64,000 bases of DNA from contig DATCMB010000021.1 of the NCBI GenBank assembly GCA_036563615.1, forward strand, positions 124,001-188,000, given 5' to 3'. Position numbers and translations under genes: made by a program. A model generated the notes under the pieces. The model saw only the letters and a list, made by a program, of their open reading frames with translations, was not told the origin of the DNA and did not search any database. The stretch is from Candidatus Binatia bacterium. Lineage in GTDB: Bacteria > Desulfobacterota > Binatia > UBA12015. Numbering within the stretch: position 1 is the stretch's first letter; each line of letters starts with the position of its first letter. Below, in pieces: positions 19,124-28,589 of the stretch.

Positions 19124-19237
19124 GCAGCGACTAGGGTTCCGGCGCGGACGCGCATCCGCGCGGCTGGTCCGAGGGTCGCACTTCGGCGCGGTCGAGCGCG
19201 CCGAACACACGGCGGGACAAAAGCCCGGGAGGCCCGA
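19124..19237 (+). ncRNA. Guanidine-I (ykkC subtype 1) riboswitch
   Basis: The leader holds the conserved ykkC blocks in order: CTAGGGTTCCG at 19131-19141; a 7-bp hairpin GCGCGGA/TCCGCGC (19142-19161); CTGGTCCGAG at 19164-19173; a second GC hairpin CGGCGCG/CGCGCCG (19184-19203); then ACACACGG at 19205-19212 and the 3' hairpin GGGACAAAAGCCC at 19214-19225 followed by GGGAGG. This matches the guanidine-I aptamer consensus closely. Between it and the first gene lies a further hairpin (GATGC..GGTGG pairing CCACC..GCATC, about 19245-19286), then the GGAGGG ribosome-binding site at 19308-19313. The platform could control termination or translation; there is no T tract, so translational control seems more likely. 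Family-wide, guanidine binding turns the downstream genes on. Confidence 0.93.
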
Positions 19238-19321
19238 CGCCGAGGATGCTCGGTGGACCCCCGCGTGCGGCCCACCGATCGGCATCCCCGGCAAGCAACG
19301 AATATCCGGAGGGTGCCGAAG

Positions 19322-20083
19322 ATGGACGAACCGCGAGGACACGAGCCCGGCGAGCTGCTCTGGGCCGAGGAGATTCCCGGCGGCAAGCACTGGTCCTTCG
19401 TCCTGCGCCGGGGCACGCTGCTGCGCCTCGTCGACCTCACCGGCGACGCGAACGTCGGGATGCTCTTCTACAACCCGGCGAATCCGCTCGAGCGCTACAA
19501 CGCGCCCGACACGCTCAAGTGCCAGCACACCTTCAAGCTGACGCGCGGCAACTGTCTCTACTCCGACATGGGCCGCATCTTCTGCTCGATCGTCGACGAC
19601 ACGGTCGGCTGGCACGACACCGCGTGCGGCACGTCGACGCGCGCGATGATCGCCGAGCGCTGGGGCCTCAAATCCTACCAGGAGCATCGCAACGACTGGA
19701 CGCTCGCCGGCTACGAGAGCTTCCTCGTCGAGGCCGGCAAGTACGGCCTCGGCCGGCGTGACCTCGCAGCGAACGTCAACTGGTTCAGCAAGGTGACGGT
19801 CGCCGAGGACGGCGCGATGACCTACGTCCCCGGCAACTCGAAGCCCGGCGACCACGTCGACCTGCGCTTCGAGATGGACACGCTGGTGCTCTTCCACACC
19901 TGCCCGCACCCGCTCGATCCGTCGCCCGAGTACCCGCGCCGTCCGATCCGCTACGAGCTGCGCGTCGCACCACCGGTCGCGGACGACGACTTCGCGCGCC
20001 GCTCGCGACCGGAGAACGAGCGCGGCTTCGAGAACAACCGCCTCTACCACCTGCTCGATCGCGGGGGTGCGTCATGCTGCTGA
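19322..20083 (+). CDS. DUF1989 protein, subunit of carboxyguanidine deiminase (urea carboxylase-associated)
   Basis: A 253-residue DUF1989 protein, formerly named urea-amidolyase-associated protein. Visible family features: [41 protein letters not shown] and a late CPHPLDP. Work on related operons showed the two DUF1989 proteins act together as carboxyguanidine deiminase (CgdAB), turning carboxyguanidine into allophanate plus ammonia. The start is ATG 19322 with GGAGGG eight bases upstream. It is the first gene behind the guanidine-I riboswitch and overlaps the next DUF1989 gene by 10 bases. Confidence 0.9.
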   Translation: MDEPRGHEPGELLWAEEIPGGKHWSFVLRRGTLLRLVDLTGDANVGMLFYNPANPLERYNAPDTLKCQHTFKLTRGNCLYSDMGRIFCSIVDDTVGWHDTACGTSTRAMIAERWGLKSYQEHRNDWTLAGYESFLVEAGKYGLGRRDLAANVNWFSKVTVAEDGAMTYVPGNSKPGDHVDLRFEMDTLVLFHTCPHPLDPSPEYPRRPIRYELRVAPPVADDDFARRSRPENERGFENNRLYHLLDRGGASCC

Positions 20084-20724
20084 AGGAGAGCGATCGCGAC
20101 CCGGCGACCGCGACCTACCGCAAGGTCGTCCCCGCCGGCGACTACTGGATGCACGTCGTGCGCGCCGGCGAGGCGCTGCGCATCGTCGACCTCGAGGGCA
20201 ATCAGGCGGCGGACACGCTCTTCTACAACGCCGCCGATCCTGCCGACCGCTACAGCGCCGTCGACACGATCCGCGCGCAGCGCAACGTCTACCTCGGCGT
20301 CGGGACGAAGCTGCTGTCGACCGGCGGCAACGTGCTGCTCGAGATCGTCGCCGACACCGTCGGACGTCACGACACGCTCGGCGGCGCGTGCGCGACCGAG
20401 TCCAACACCGTCCGCTACGCGCTCGAGAAGAAGACCATGCACGCGTGCCGCGACTCGTGGCTGCTCTCGGTCGCGGAGAACGACCACCTCGGCCTCACGA
20501 AGCGCGACATCACGCACAACATCAACTTCTTCATGAACGTCCCGATCACGCCGGACGGCGGGCTCACCTTCGCCGACGGCGTGTCGGGTCCCGGCAAGTA
20601 CGTCGAGCTGGTCGCGGCGATGGACGTGATCGCGCTGATCTCGAACTGCCCGCAGCTCAACAACCCGTGCAACGCCTGGAACCCGACGCCGATCGAGGTG
20701 CTGATCTTCCCGCCGCGCGCCTGA
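20074..20724 (+). CDS. DUF1989 protein, second subunit of carboxyguanidine deiminase
   Basis: A 216-residue DUF1989 protein paralogous to the preceding one: [39 protein letters not shown], and [12 protein letters not shown]. Together they form the likely heteromeric CgdAB deiminase. The second subunit keeps the DLEGNQ/ADTLFYN and CATESN motifs. The coding frame overlaps the first subunit by 10 bases and ends by sharing one base with the carboxylase start, so all are translationally coupled. Alternative reading as an accessory to urea carboxylase is the older annotation and fits the riboswitch less well. Confidence 0.9.
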   Translation: MLLKESDRDPATATYRKVVPAGDYWMHVVRAGEALRIVDLEGNQAADTLFYNAADPADRYSAVDTIRAQRNVYLGVGTKLLSTGGNVLLEIVADTVGRHDTLGGACATESNTVRYALEKKTMHACRDSWLLSVAENDHLGLTKRDITHNINFFMNVPITPDGGLTFADGVSGPGKYVELVAAMDVIALISNCPQLNNPCNAWNPTPIEVLIFPPRA

Positions 20725-23700
20725 TGTTCCGCAAGGTCCTGATCGCCAACCGCGGCGCGATCGCGTGCCGCATCGTGCGCACGCTCGACCGCCTCGGCGT
20801 CGCGAGCGTCGCGATCTACTCGGAAGCCGACCGCCACGCGCGCCACGTCGCGCTCGCGGGCGAGGCGGTGTGCGTCGGCCCGCCGCCGGCCGCGCAGAGC
20901 TACCTCGACGTCGATCGCGTCGTCGCGGCGTGCAAGGCGACCGGCGCGGACGCCGTCCACCCCGGCTACGGCTTTCTCAGCGAGAACCTCGAGTTCGCCG
21001 AGCGTCTCGCCGCGGAGGGCATCCGCTTCATCGGTCCGCGCCCCGAGCACATCCGCGCCTTCGGCTCGAAGCACGCGGCGCGCGACGCGGCGGCCGCGTG
21101 CGATGTGCCGCTGCTGCCCGGCAGCGGCTTGCTGACGAGCGTCGAGCAGGCGCGCCGCGAGGCCGAGCGCATCGGCTACCCGGTGATGCTCAAGAGCTCG
21201 GCCGGCGGCGGCGGCATCGGGCTGCAGCTCTGCCACGGACCAGACGAGCTCGACTCGCTGCTCGCCACCGTCAGGCGCCTGAGCCTCGCCAACTTCAAGG
21301 ACGACGCCGTCTACCTCGAGAAGTACGTCGAGCGCGCGCGGCACGTCGAGGTGCAGATCTTCGGCGACGGCCGCGGCACGGTGGTCGCGCTCGGCGAGCG
21401 CGACTGCTCGCTGCAGCGCCGCAATCAGAAAGTCCTCGAGGAGACGCCGGCGCCCGACCTGCCTCCCGCGACGCGCGCCGCGATGCTGGACGCCGCGGTA
21501 CGCCTCGGGCGCAGCGTCGCCTACGAGTCCGCGGGCACGGTCGAGTTCATCTACGATCGCGCGGAGGATCGCTTCTACTTCCTCGAGGTCAACACGCGCC
21601 TGCAGGTCGAGCACGGCGTCACCGAGGAGGTGACGGGCGTCGACCTCGTCGAGTGGATGGTGCGTCAGGCGGCGGGCGATCTGCCGCCGCTCGAAACGCT
21701 CGTGCCCGAGCCGCGCGGCGCGGCGATCGAGGTGCGGCTCTATGCGGAGGATCCGGGCAAGGGCTTCCTGCCCTGCGCCGGACGCTTGACGCACGTCGCG
21801 CTGCCGGAGGACGCGCGCGTCGACGGCTGGGTCGAGAGCGGCACCGAGGTGACGCCGTACTACGACCCGATGCTCGCCAAGCTCATCGTGCGCGGCGAGA
21901 ACCGAGACGAAGCGCTGCGCCGCCTGCGCGACGCGCTCGCTGCGACCGAGCTGCACGGCATCGCGACCAACCTGCACTATCTGCGCGCGATCGCGGCGTC
22001 GCCGATGCTCGAGGCGGGCGAGGTGAGCACGCGCGCGCTCGCCGCCTTCGACGACGCCTCGCCGACGATCGACGTCCTCGCGCCCGGCGCGCAGAGCAGC
22101 CTGCAGGACTGGCCGGGGCGCGTCGGCTACTGGGACGTCGGCGTGCCGCCGAGCGGGCCGATGGACCCGCTCTCGCACCGGCTCGCGAACCGTCTGCTCG
22201 GCAACCCGTCGGATGCGGCGACGCTCGAGATGACCCTCTCGGGTCCGACTCTGCGCTTCCGCTGCGCGACCTGGATATGCTTGACGGGTGCCGAGATGCC
22301 GGCCACGCTCGACGGCACGCCGGTGCCGTGGTTCACGCCGGTCGAGGTCGCGCCGGGCCAGGTGCTGGCGGTCGGCGCCGTCGCCGGCCCCGGGCAGCGC
22401 GCCTACCTCGCGGTGCGCAACGGCTTCGACGCGCCGCTCTACCTCGGGAGCCGCGCGACGTTCTCGCTCGGCGGCTTCGGCGGCCACGCGACCGGCGTGC
22501 TGCGCGCGGGCGACGTGCTGCACGTGCGCCGCGAGGGTGCCATCGCGCCGCCCTACCCGGGCCCGCTGCCGGACGCGCTGCGCCCCGAGCTCGGGCGCGA
22601 GTGGCGCCTCGGCGTCCTCTACGGCCCGCACGGCGCGCCCGACTTCTTCACCGAGCGCGACGTCGCGACGCTGTTCGAAGCCGAGTACGAGGTGCACTTC
22701 AACAGCGCGCGCACCGGCGTGCGCCTGATCGGGCCGAAGCCCGAGTGGGCGCGTCCCGACGGCGGAGAGGCTGGGCTGCACCCGTCGAACATCCACGACA
22801 ACGCCTACGCGGTCGGCACGCTCGACTTCACCGGCGACATGCCGATCCTGCTCGGACCCGACGGCCCGAGCCTCGGCGGCTTCGTCTGCCCGGTGACGGT
22901 CGTGCAGGCCGAGCTGTGGAAGCTCGGGCAGCTCAAGGCGGGTGACCGCGTGCGCTTCGTGCGCCTGGACGCCGCCGACGCCGAGCGCCTGCGCGCAGTA
23001 CAGGATCGCGCGATCGAGACGCTCGCGGAACCCGCGACGACGCCGCTGCCCCCGTCGCGCAGCGGCGGCGACGCCGAGCAGGCGATCGTGCGTCGCACGG
23101 AAGTGCGGGGCACGGCGGTCTGCATCCGCCGCTGCGGCGACGACTACCTGCTGGTCGAGCTCGGCGAGCCGGCGCTCGATCTGACGCTGCGCTTCCAGGT
23201 GCACGCGCTGATGGAGTCGATCGCGCGCGAGCGCCCCGAGGGCCTCCTCGATCTGACGCCCGGCATCCGTTCGCTGCAGCTCCACTTCGACGCGCGCGTG
23301 TTGCCGATGCCGCGCGTGCTCGCGCTGCTCGACGAGCACCTCGCGGCGCTCCCCGCGGTCGACGCGATCGAGGTGCCGACGCGCATCGTGCACATGCCGC
23401 TCTCGTGGGACGACGAGGCGGCCCGGCTCGCGATGCGCAAGTACCAGGAGCTCGTGCGTCCGGACGCGCCGTGGTGTCCGTCGAACCTCGAGTTCATCCG
23501 GCGGATCAACGGTCTGCCCGACGAGGACGCCGTCAAGCAAATCGTCTTCGGCGCGAGCTACCTGGTCCTCGGGCTCGGCGACGTCTACCTCGGCGCGCCG
23601 GTCGCGACCCCGGTCGACCCGCGCCACCGTCTGGTGACGACCAAGTACAACCCGGCGCGCACCTGGACGCCGGAGAACGCGGTCGGCATCGGCGGCGCGT

Positions 23701-24335
23701 ACCTCTGCGTCTACGGCATGGAGGGCCCCGGCGGCTACCAGCTCGTCGGCCGCACGGTGCAGGTGTGGAACACCTGGCGGCAGACGTCGAGCTTCACCGA
23801 CGGCAAGCCCTGGCTGCTGCGCTTCTTCGACGAGATCCGCTTCTTCCCGGTCGACGGATGCGAGCTGCTCGAAGCGCGCGAAGCGTTCCTGCACGGCGCC
23901 TACGAGCTGCGCATCGAGCCCTCGACCTTCCGCCTCGCCGACCACCTGCGGTTCCTCGAAGCCGAGCGCGACTCGATCGCGCGCTTCAAGCAGCGTCAGC
24001 AGGCGGCGTTCGCGGAGGAGCGCCGGCGCTGGCAGGAGCTCGGCCTCGCGACCTACGTCGCCGACGACGACGTCCCGCCGCCGACCGACGACGAGCCGCA
24101 GCTCGCCGACGGCCACGCCGCGGTGACCTCGCCCGTGCCGGGCAACGTCTGGAAGGTGCTCGTCGAGCCGGGCGAGCGCGTCGCCGCCGGACAGGTGGTG
24201 GTCGTGCTCGAGTCGATGAAGATGGAGATGGAGGTCGTCGCGCCGAGCGCGGGGATCGTCGCCGAGATCGGCTGCCAGCCGGGTCGGACCGTGCAGGCCG
24301 GCCAGCGCCTGATGGTGCTGGCGGAGGCGGCGTGA
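20724..24335 (+). CDS. uca: Biotin-dependent guanidine/urea carboxylase
   Basis: A 1203-residue single-chain carboxylase. Residues 1-450 are a biotin carboxylase (KVLIANRGAIACRI, ATP-grasp SAGGGGIG, EVNTRLQVEHGVTEEV). Residues ~450-780 form an allophanate-hydrolase-subunit-2-like carboxyltransferase half (KipA-like), and ~790-1040 the subunit-1-like half (KipI-like). The biotinyl domain has VLESMKMEMEV with the acceptor Lys at about residue 1166. Enzymes of this exact build near DUF1989 genes prefer guanidine to urea; the riboswitch argues the same here. It uses ATP and bicarbonate to make carboxyguanidine. Symbol uca is the legacy name. Confidence 0.92.
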   Translation: MFRKVLIANRGAIACRIVRTLDRLGVASVAIYSEADRHARHVALAGEAVCVGPPPAAQSYLDVDRVVAACKATGADAVHPGYGFLSENLEFAERLAAEGIRFIGPRPEHIRAFGSKHAARDAAAACDVPLLPGSGLLTSVEQARREAERIGYPVMLKSSAGGGGIGLQLCHGPDELDSLLATVRRLSLANFKDDAVYLEKYVERARHVEVQIFGDGRGTVVALGERDCSLQRRNQKVLEETPAPDLPPATRAAMLDAAVRLGRSVAYESAGTVEFIYDRAEDRFYFLEVNTRLQVEHGVTEEVTGVDLVEWMVRQAAGDLPPLETLVPEPRGAAIEVRLYAEDPGKGFLPCAGRLTHVALPEDARVDGWVESGTEVTPYYDPMLAKLIVRGENRDEALRRLRDALAATELHGIATNLHYLRAIAASPMLEAGEVSTRALAAFDDASPTIDVLAPGAQSSLQDWPGRVGYWDVGVPPSGPMDPLSHRLANRLLGNPSDAATLEMTLSGPTLRFRCATWICLTGAEMPATLDGTPVPWFTPVEVAPGQVLAVGAVAGPGQRAYLAVRNGFDAPLYLGSRATFSLGGFGGHATGVLRAGDVLHVRREGAIAPPYPGPLPDALRPELGREWRLGVLYGPHGAPDFFTERDVATLFEAEYEVHFNSARTGVRLIGPKPEWARPDGGEAGLHPSNIHDNAYAVGTLDFTGDMPILLGPDGPSLGGFVCPVTVVQAELWKLGQLKAGDRVRFVRLDAADAERLRAVQDRAIETLAEPATTPLPPSRSGGDAEQAIVRRTEVRGTAVCIRRCGDDYLLVELGEPALDLTLRFQVHALMESIARERPEGLLDLTPGIRSLQLHFDARVLPMPRVLALLDEHLAALPAVDAIEVPTRIVHMPLSWDDEAARLAMRKYQELVRPDAPWCPSNLEFIRRINGLPDEDAVKQIVFGASYLVLGLGDVYLGAPVATPVDPRHRLVTTKYNPARTWTPENAVGIGGAYLCVYGMEGPGGYQLVGRTVQVWNTWRQTSSFTDGKPWLLRFFDEIRFFPVDGCELLEAREAFLHGAYELRIEPSTFRLADHLRFLEAERDSIARFKQRQQAAFAEERRRWQELGLATYVADDDVPPPTDDEPQLADGHAAVTSPVPGNVWKVLVEPGERVAAGQVVVVLESMKMEMEVVAPSAGIVAEIGCQPGRTVQAGQRLMVLAEAA

Positions 24336-26134
24336 GCGCCGACGTCTTCACCATCGACGCGCTTGCACGCGCCTACGACGACGGCGCCGATCCCGCGGAC
24401 GTCGTCGCCGCGGCCTACGAGCGGATCGCCGCCTGCCCGGACCCCGCGGTGTGGATCACGCTGCGGCCGCGCGACGAGGTGCTGGCGGAAGCGCGCGCGC
24501 TGCCGCGCACGACGCCGCGGCCGCCGCTCTGGGGCGTGCCGTGCGCCGTCAAGGACAACATCGACGTTGCCGACCTGCCGACGACCTGCGCCTGTCCGCC
24601 GTTCGCCTATCGTCCCGAGCGCGACGCGCCGGTGGTCGCGCGCCTTCGCGCCGCGGGCGCGCTCGTCCTCGGCAAGACCAACCTCGACCAGTTCGCGACC
24701 GGCCTCGTCGGCGTGCGCTCGCCGTACGGCGCGCCGCGCTGCGTGTTCGACGAGCGCCACGTCTCCGGCGGCTCGAGCTCGGGCTCGGCGGTCGCGGTCG
24801 CGCGCAGGCTCGTCGCGTTCGCGCTCGGCACCGACACCGCGGGCTCGGGACGCGTGCCCGCGGCGTTCAACCATCTGGTCGGCATCAAGCCGACGCGCGG
24901 GCTGCTGAGCACGACGGGAGTGGTGCCGGCCTGCCGCTCGCTCGACTGCGTGAGCGTGTTCGCCGCGACCGTCGCCGACGGCGACCTCGTCCGCCGCGTC
25001 GCGCAGGCGCTCGATCCCGAGGACCCGTACTCCCGCGCGCCGCAGCCGCGCGCCTTGCGCGCTCTGCCGGAGGACGGCGCGGTCATCGGCGTCCTCGCCG
25101 ACGCGGACCGCGAGTTCTTCGGGGACGACGCGTCCGCCGCGCTCTACGCGCGCGCCGTCGAGGGTGCCGCCGCCGCGGGCTTCGGCGTGCGCGAGATCGA
25201 CTGGGCGCCGTTTCGCGACGCGGCGCGCCTGCTCTACGGCGGCGCCTGGGTCGCCGAGCGCCTCGCGGCGCTGGAGGAGGCGCTCGCCGCGCACGAAGCG
25301 GCCTTCGACCCGGCGGTGCGCGAGATCCTCGTGCAGGCGAAGGGCGTCACGGCCCCCGACGCGTTCCGCGCCGTGCACCGCCTCGCCGAGCTCGCGCGGC
25401 GCGCCGAGGCGACCTGGCGCGAGGTCGACTTCCTGCTGCTGCCCACCGCGCCGACCATCTACCGCGTCGACGCCGTGCAGGCGGACCCGCTGCGCCTCAA
25501 CGCCAACCTCGGCACCTACACCAACTTCGTGAACCTGCTCGACTGCTGCGCGGTCGCCGTGCCGGCGGGCTTCACGCCGGCCGGGCTGCCGTTCGGCGTC
25601 ACGCTGGTCGCGCCGCCCTTCTGCGACGACGCGCTCGCCGTCGCCGCCGACCGCCTGCACCGCCTGCTCGCGCCGACCTGGGGCGCCGAGCGCCTGCCGC
25701 TGCCCGAGGCGCGGCCGCCCGGACCGTCCCCGGACGCGACGGTCGACGTCGCGGTGGTCGGCGCCCACCTGAGCGGCGAGCCGCTCAACCCCGCGCTGGT
25801 CTCGCGCGGCGCGCGGCTCGTCGCGCGCACGCGCACCGCAGCGGACTACCGCCTCTTCGCCCTCCCCGGCACCACGCCGGCGAAGCCCGGCCTGGTCCGC
25901 GAGCCCGGCTTCGCCGGCCCGGGCATCGAGGTCGAGGTGTGGCGACTATCAAGCACAATGTTCGGTGGGCTGGTGGCCGAGGTGCCGCCGCCGCTCGCCA
26001 TCGGCAGCGTCACCCTCGAAAGCGGGGCGGTCGTGCACGGCTTCGTGTGCGAGGCGTGGGCCGTCGCCGGCGCCGAGGACATCACGGCGCACGGCGGCTG
26101 GAAGGCCTACCTGCGCACGCTCCGTGGCGGGTGA
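24332..26134 (+). CDS. atzF: Allophanate hydrolase
   Basis: A 600-residue amidase-signature enzyme starting at GTG 24332 (GTGA overlap with the carboxylase). The Ser-cisSer-Lys triad is visible: Lys in CAVKDNIDV, Ser in SGGSSSGSAVA and nucleophile Ser in TDTAGSGRVPAA. The ~130-residue C-terminal domain (VDVAVVGAHLSGEPLN, then LFALPGTTPAKPGLV) is the AtzF domain that finishes breakdown of the intermediate. It hydrolyses allophanate to ammonia and CO2, completing the guanidine pathway: guanidine to carboxyguanidine to allophanate to ammonium. About 290 bases of non-coding sequence follow. Confidence 0.93.
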   Translation: MSADVFTIDALARAYDDGADPADVVAAAYERIAACPDPAVWITLRPRDEVLAEARALPRTTPRPPLWGVPCAVKDNIDVADLPTTCACPPFAYRPERDAPVVARLRAAGALVLGKTNLDQFATGLVGVRSPYGAPRCVFDERHVSGGSSSGSAVAVARRLVAFALGTDTAGSGRVPAAFNHLVGIKPTRGLLSTTGVVPACRSLDCVSVFAATVADGDLVRRVAQALDPEDPYSRAPQPRALRALPEDGAVIGVLADADREFFGDDASAALYARAVEGAAAAGFGVREIDWAPFRDAARLLYGGAWVAERLAALEEALAAHEAAFDPAVREILVQAKGVTAPDAFRAVHRLAELARRAEATWREVDFLLLPTAPTIYRVDAVQADPLRLNANLGTYTNFVNLLDCCAVAVPAGFTPAGLPFGVTLVAPPFCDDALAVAADRLHRLLAPTWGAERLPLPEARPPGPSPDATVDVAVVGAHLSGEPLNPALVSRGARLVARTRTAADYRLFALPGTTPAKPGLVREPGFAGPGIEVEVWRLSSTMFGGLVAEVPPPLAIGSVTLESGAVVHGFVCEAWAVAGAEDITAHGGWKAYLRTLRGG

Positions 26135-26156
26135 TGGGCGTCGAGGAGCCGCGAGC

Positions 26157-26402
26157 GTGACGGAGCACCGCGTCAGCACGGCGGAGGATCGCGTCAGCGC
26201 GGCAAGGGATCACGCCACCATGGCCGAGAACCGCGCAGTGCCGCCCGCCCGCTGCACAGCGCGCGGGCAGCTGCTCGCTGAAGCGGCAGCGATGGCCGCT
26301 CACGCGTCGCGAGTGCCGCGACTTTCCGCGCGCCAGGGCGGCATGAGCGTTGCTCTCGACGCGACCGACATTCCGCGGAGCGCTCCGCGCGTCCGCCCCT
26401 AG
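26157..26402 (+). CDS. Doubtful small ORF between atzF and the porin-like gene
   Basis: GTG at 26157, with GAGGAG nine bases upstream, opens an 81-codon frame beginning VTEHRVSTAEDRVSAARDH, with a short repeated [E/A]DRVS pattern. The rest is Ala/Arg-rich and looks like nothing known. A perfect 16-base palindrome CGCGGAGCGCTCCGCG sits at 26374-26389 near its end. I include it only because it is the sole candidate in the 287-base gap; it may well be chance. Confidence 0.2.
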   Translation: MTEHRVSTAEDRVSAARDHATMAENRAVPPARCTARGQLLAEAAAMAAHASRVPRLSARQGGMSVALDATDIPRSAPRVRP

Positions 26403-26421
26403 CCCTGAGAGAGGAGAAGCG

Positions 26422-27366
26422 ATGCTTGCGACATTCTCGCGTCCCAGCGGTGCGCGCTGTCGGACATTGGTCTTGACCCTGTGCCTGGCTCTCGTGCCGC
26501 TCACGGCCGCTGCGGAGCAGCCCGCTCCGGCAGGCGACGTCGAGCCCGGCAGCACCCCCGCGACGACCATCGAGCCTTCGGGACCCAACACGGGCAAGGT
26601 CGCACTGGCCGCCGGCTCGGACTTCACGACCGCCTACTTCTTCCGTGGCATCCTGCAGGAGCGTGACGGCTTCATCTGGCAGCCCTACGGCGGCGTGACG
26701 ATCACGCTCGCGGAGGACATCGGCGCCGGCGTGATCAACAACATCGACCTCACGTTCGGCACCTGGAACAGCGTGCACACGAAGAAGACCGGCGCCACCT
26801 CGAGCCCGTCGAACTGGTTCGAGTCCGACGTCATCGCCGGCTTCAACGTCGGCCTGTGGGACTTCGTGTCGACCAACATCAGCTACGTCGCCTTCACCTT
26901 CCCGAACGGCGCCTACGCGACCGCGCAGGAGCTCGACTGGACGATCGCGTTCGACGACTCGTCGCTGCTCGGGCCGTTCGCGCTGAACCCGTCGATGCTG
27001 TGGGTGTTCGAGGTCGACGGCACCGCGTTCGGCGACCACGAGGGCATCTACCTCGGTCTCGGCGCGAAGCCCGAGGTGACGCTGTTCGAGGACGCGGACT
27101 ACCCGCTGACGCTCGCGCTGCCGCTGACGCTCGGCCTGTCGGTGTCCGACTACTACGAGGAGCCGGGCGGCGACAACGACACCTTCGGCTACTTCGACGC
27201 CGGTCTCGTCGCGAGCGTGCCGCTGAGCTTCATCGACTCCGCCTACGGCTCGTGGAGCGTGAGCGCGAGCTTCGACGTGATGGCGCTCTCCGGAACGCTG
27301 GCGCGCGCCAACCGCGGCGACGGCACGTTCTTCATCGGCAAGGCGGGCATCGCCTGGGAGTACTGA
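26422..27366 (+). CDS. Putative outer-membrane beta-barrel protein
   Basis: A 314-residue exported protein: signal peptide (LVLTLCLALVPLTAAAEQ), a Pro/Thr-rich linker, then alternating hydrophobic/aromatic strands such as TTAYFFRGILQERDGFIWQP and NIDLTFGTWNS, ending in aromatic WEY, which suits Bam-assembled barrels (C-terminal Tyr). Similar proteins of unknown solute specificity are common in environmental proteobacteria, sometimes annotated as TorF- or putative porin-like. ATG 26422 has a strong GAGAGGAGAAG ribosome-binding site. The gene is followed by an intrinsic terminator, so it seems to be monocistronic; a link to guanidine use is not shown. Confidence 0.7.
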   Translation: MLATFSRPSGARCRTLVLTLCLALVPLTAAAEQPAPAGDVEPGSTPATTIEPSGPNTGKVALAAGSDFTTAYFFRGILQERDGFIWQPYGGVTITLAEDIGAGVINNIDLTFGTWNSVHTKKTGATSSPSNWFESDVIAGFNVGLWDFVSTNISYVAFTFPNGAYATAQELDWTIAFDDSSLLGPFALNPSMLWVFEVDGTAFGDHEGIYLGLGAKPEVTLFEDADYPLTLALPLTLGLSVSDYYEEPGGDNDTFGYFDAGLVASVPLSFIDSAYGSWSVSASFDVMALSGTLARANRGDGTFFIGKAGIAWEY

Positions 27367-27387
27367 GCGAGCTCCGACTCCCGGAAA

Positions 27388-27432
27388 GGAAGGCCCCGCA
27401 CGAGCACGGCGTGCGGGGCCTTCCGCCTTTTT
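27388..27432 (+). terminator. Rho-independent terminator
   Basis: A perfect 15-bp stem (27388-27402 with 27410-27424) with a 7-base loop lies 21 bases past the stop of the porin-like gene. It is followed by CGCC then five T at 27428-27432. This is the clearest intrinsic terminator in the window. Because the stem is symmetric it may also act on the minus-strand acyl-CoA dehydrogenase transcript coming the other way, though the T run supports only the plus direction. Confidence 0.88.
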
Positions 27433-27517
27433 GCGGACTCTGCCTTCGCTCGAGCGACTCGGCGCGTAGGTCGCAGACGAGGCAGCGACCGCGCGCGTCC
27501 GGCGGCGGACGGCAGCG

Positions 27518-28564
27518 TCAGGCGGCGCGGAACCCCGCCGCGAGACGATCGAGCTGCTCGAGGCGCGAGCCGAAGGCGACGTCGAAGCTGCGCGCGCGCT
27601 TCACGTAGAGGTGCGCGTCGCACTCCCAGGTGAAGCCCATGCCGCCGTGGTTCTGCACGTTGTCGGCGGCGTTCTGCAGGTAGGCGCCCGCGCACAGGAT
27701 CTTCGCGACCGACACCTGGAAGTCCTGATCGGCCGCGCCGTCGCGCACCGAGACCACGGCGTAGGTCGTCGACGAGCGCGCCACCTCGGCGCGCACCGCC
27801 ATGTCGGCGCAGCGGTGCTTGACGGCCTGGAAGCTGCCGATCGGCCGGTCGAACTGCTTTCTCACCTTCGCGTACTCGACCGACATCTCGACCGTGCGCT
27901 GGATGCCGCCGACCGCCTCGGCGCACGACAGCACCGCCGCTGCGCGCCGCAGCGCGCGTGACGCGTCGCCGCCGGCGAGCACGTCGGCGCGCGCCGCGCT
28001 GAAGCGGACGTGCGCGATGCGGCGGGTCGGATCGAGGCTCGGGCGCGGCTCGACCGCGACCGCGGCCGACGCGGGAACCCACAGCACCGCCTCCGGCGCG
28101 AGGACCAGGAACGCGGCGGCACCCTCGGAGTCCGGGACGTAGAGCGCCTGGCCGGTCAGCTCGCCGTCACGCGCGACGAGCGAGCTCGCGGCCGCGGTGC
28201 CGTCGACGAGTGCTGCGCGGATCTCGCCGTGCAGCACGCGCGCGAGCTCGTCGCGCTTGCCGCCGTGCGCGGCGAGCGCGCGCGCCGCGAGCACCGAGCC
28301 GAGCCACGGCCCGGGCGCGAGCACGCGGCCGAGCTCCTCGAAGAGCACCATCTCCTCGGTGATCGCGTAGCCCGCGCCACCCTGCGCCTCGGCGACGGCG
28401 AGGCCGAAGAAGCCGAGCTCGCCCGCGCTGCGCCACAGCGGCGCGAGCGCGTCCGGTCCCGCCTGTGCGAGCTCGCGCACGCGCGACATCGGCAGCTCGC
28501 CGTCGAGGAACTCGCGCACCGAGGTCTGGATCGCCTCCTGATCGGCGCTGAGCATCAAGTCCAT
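27518..28564 (-). CDS. Acyl-CoA dehydrogenase (short form)
   Basis: A 348-residue flavoprotein of the FadE-type subgroup seen as the smaller partner of heteromeric acyl-CoA dehydrogenases. It has EEMVLFEELGRVLAPGP, then EYAKVRKQFDRPIGSFQAVKH and DNVQNHGGMGFTWECDAHLY. The catalytic segment is less conserved, as expected for the partner that lacks the base. The gene lies 25 bases after the larger dehydrogenase gene, so the two are likely one heteromeric enzyme, as with the steroid side-chain FadE pairs of actinobacteria. Substrate unknown. Confidence 0.85.
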   Translation of the reverse strand: MDLMLSADQEAIQTSVREFLDGELPMSRVRELAQAGPDALAPLWRSAGELGFFGLAVAEAQGGAGYAITEEMVLFEELGRVLAPGPWLGSVLAARALAAHGGKRDELARVLHGEIRAALVDGTAAASSLVARDGELTGQALYVPDSEGAAAFLVLAPEAVLWVPASAAVAVEPRPSLDPTRRIAHVRFSAARADVLAGGDASRALRRAAAVLSCAEAVGGIQRTVEMSVEYAKVRKQFDRPIGSFQAVKHRCADMAVRAEVARSSTTYAVVSVRDGAADQDFQVSVAKILCAGAYLQNAADNVQNHGGMGFTWECDAHLYVKRARSFDVAFGSRLEQLDRLAAGFRAA

Positions 28565-28589
28565 TGCGGAACGCCCCTTCCCTGCCCGC

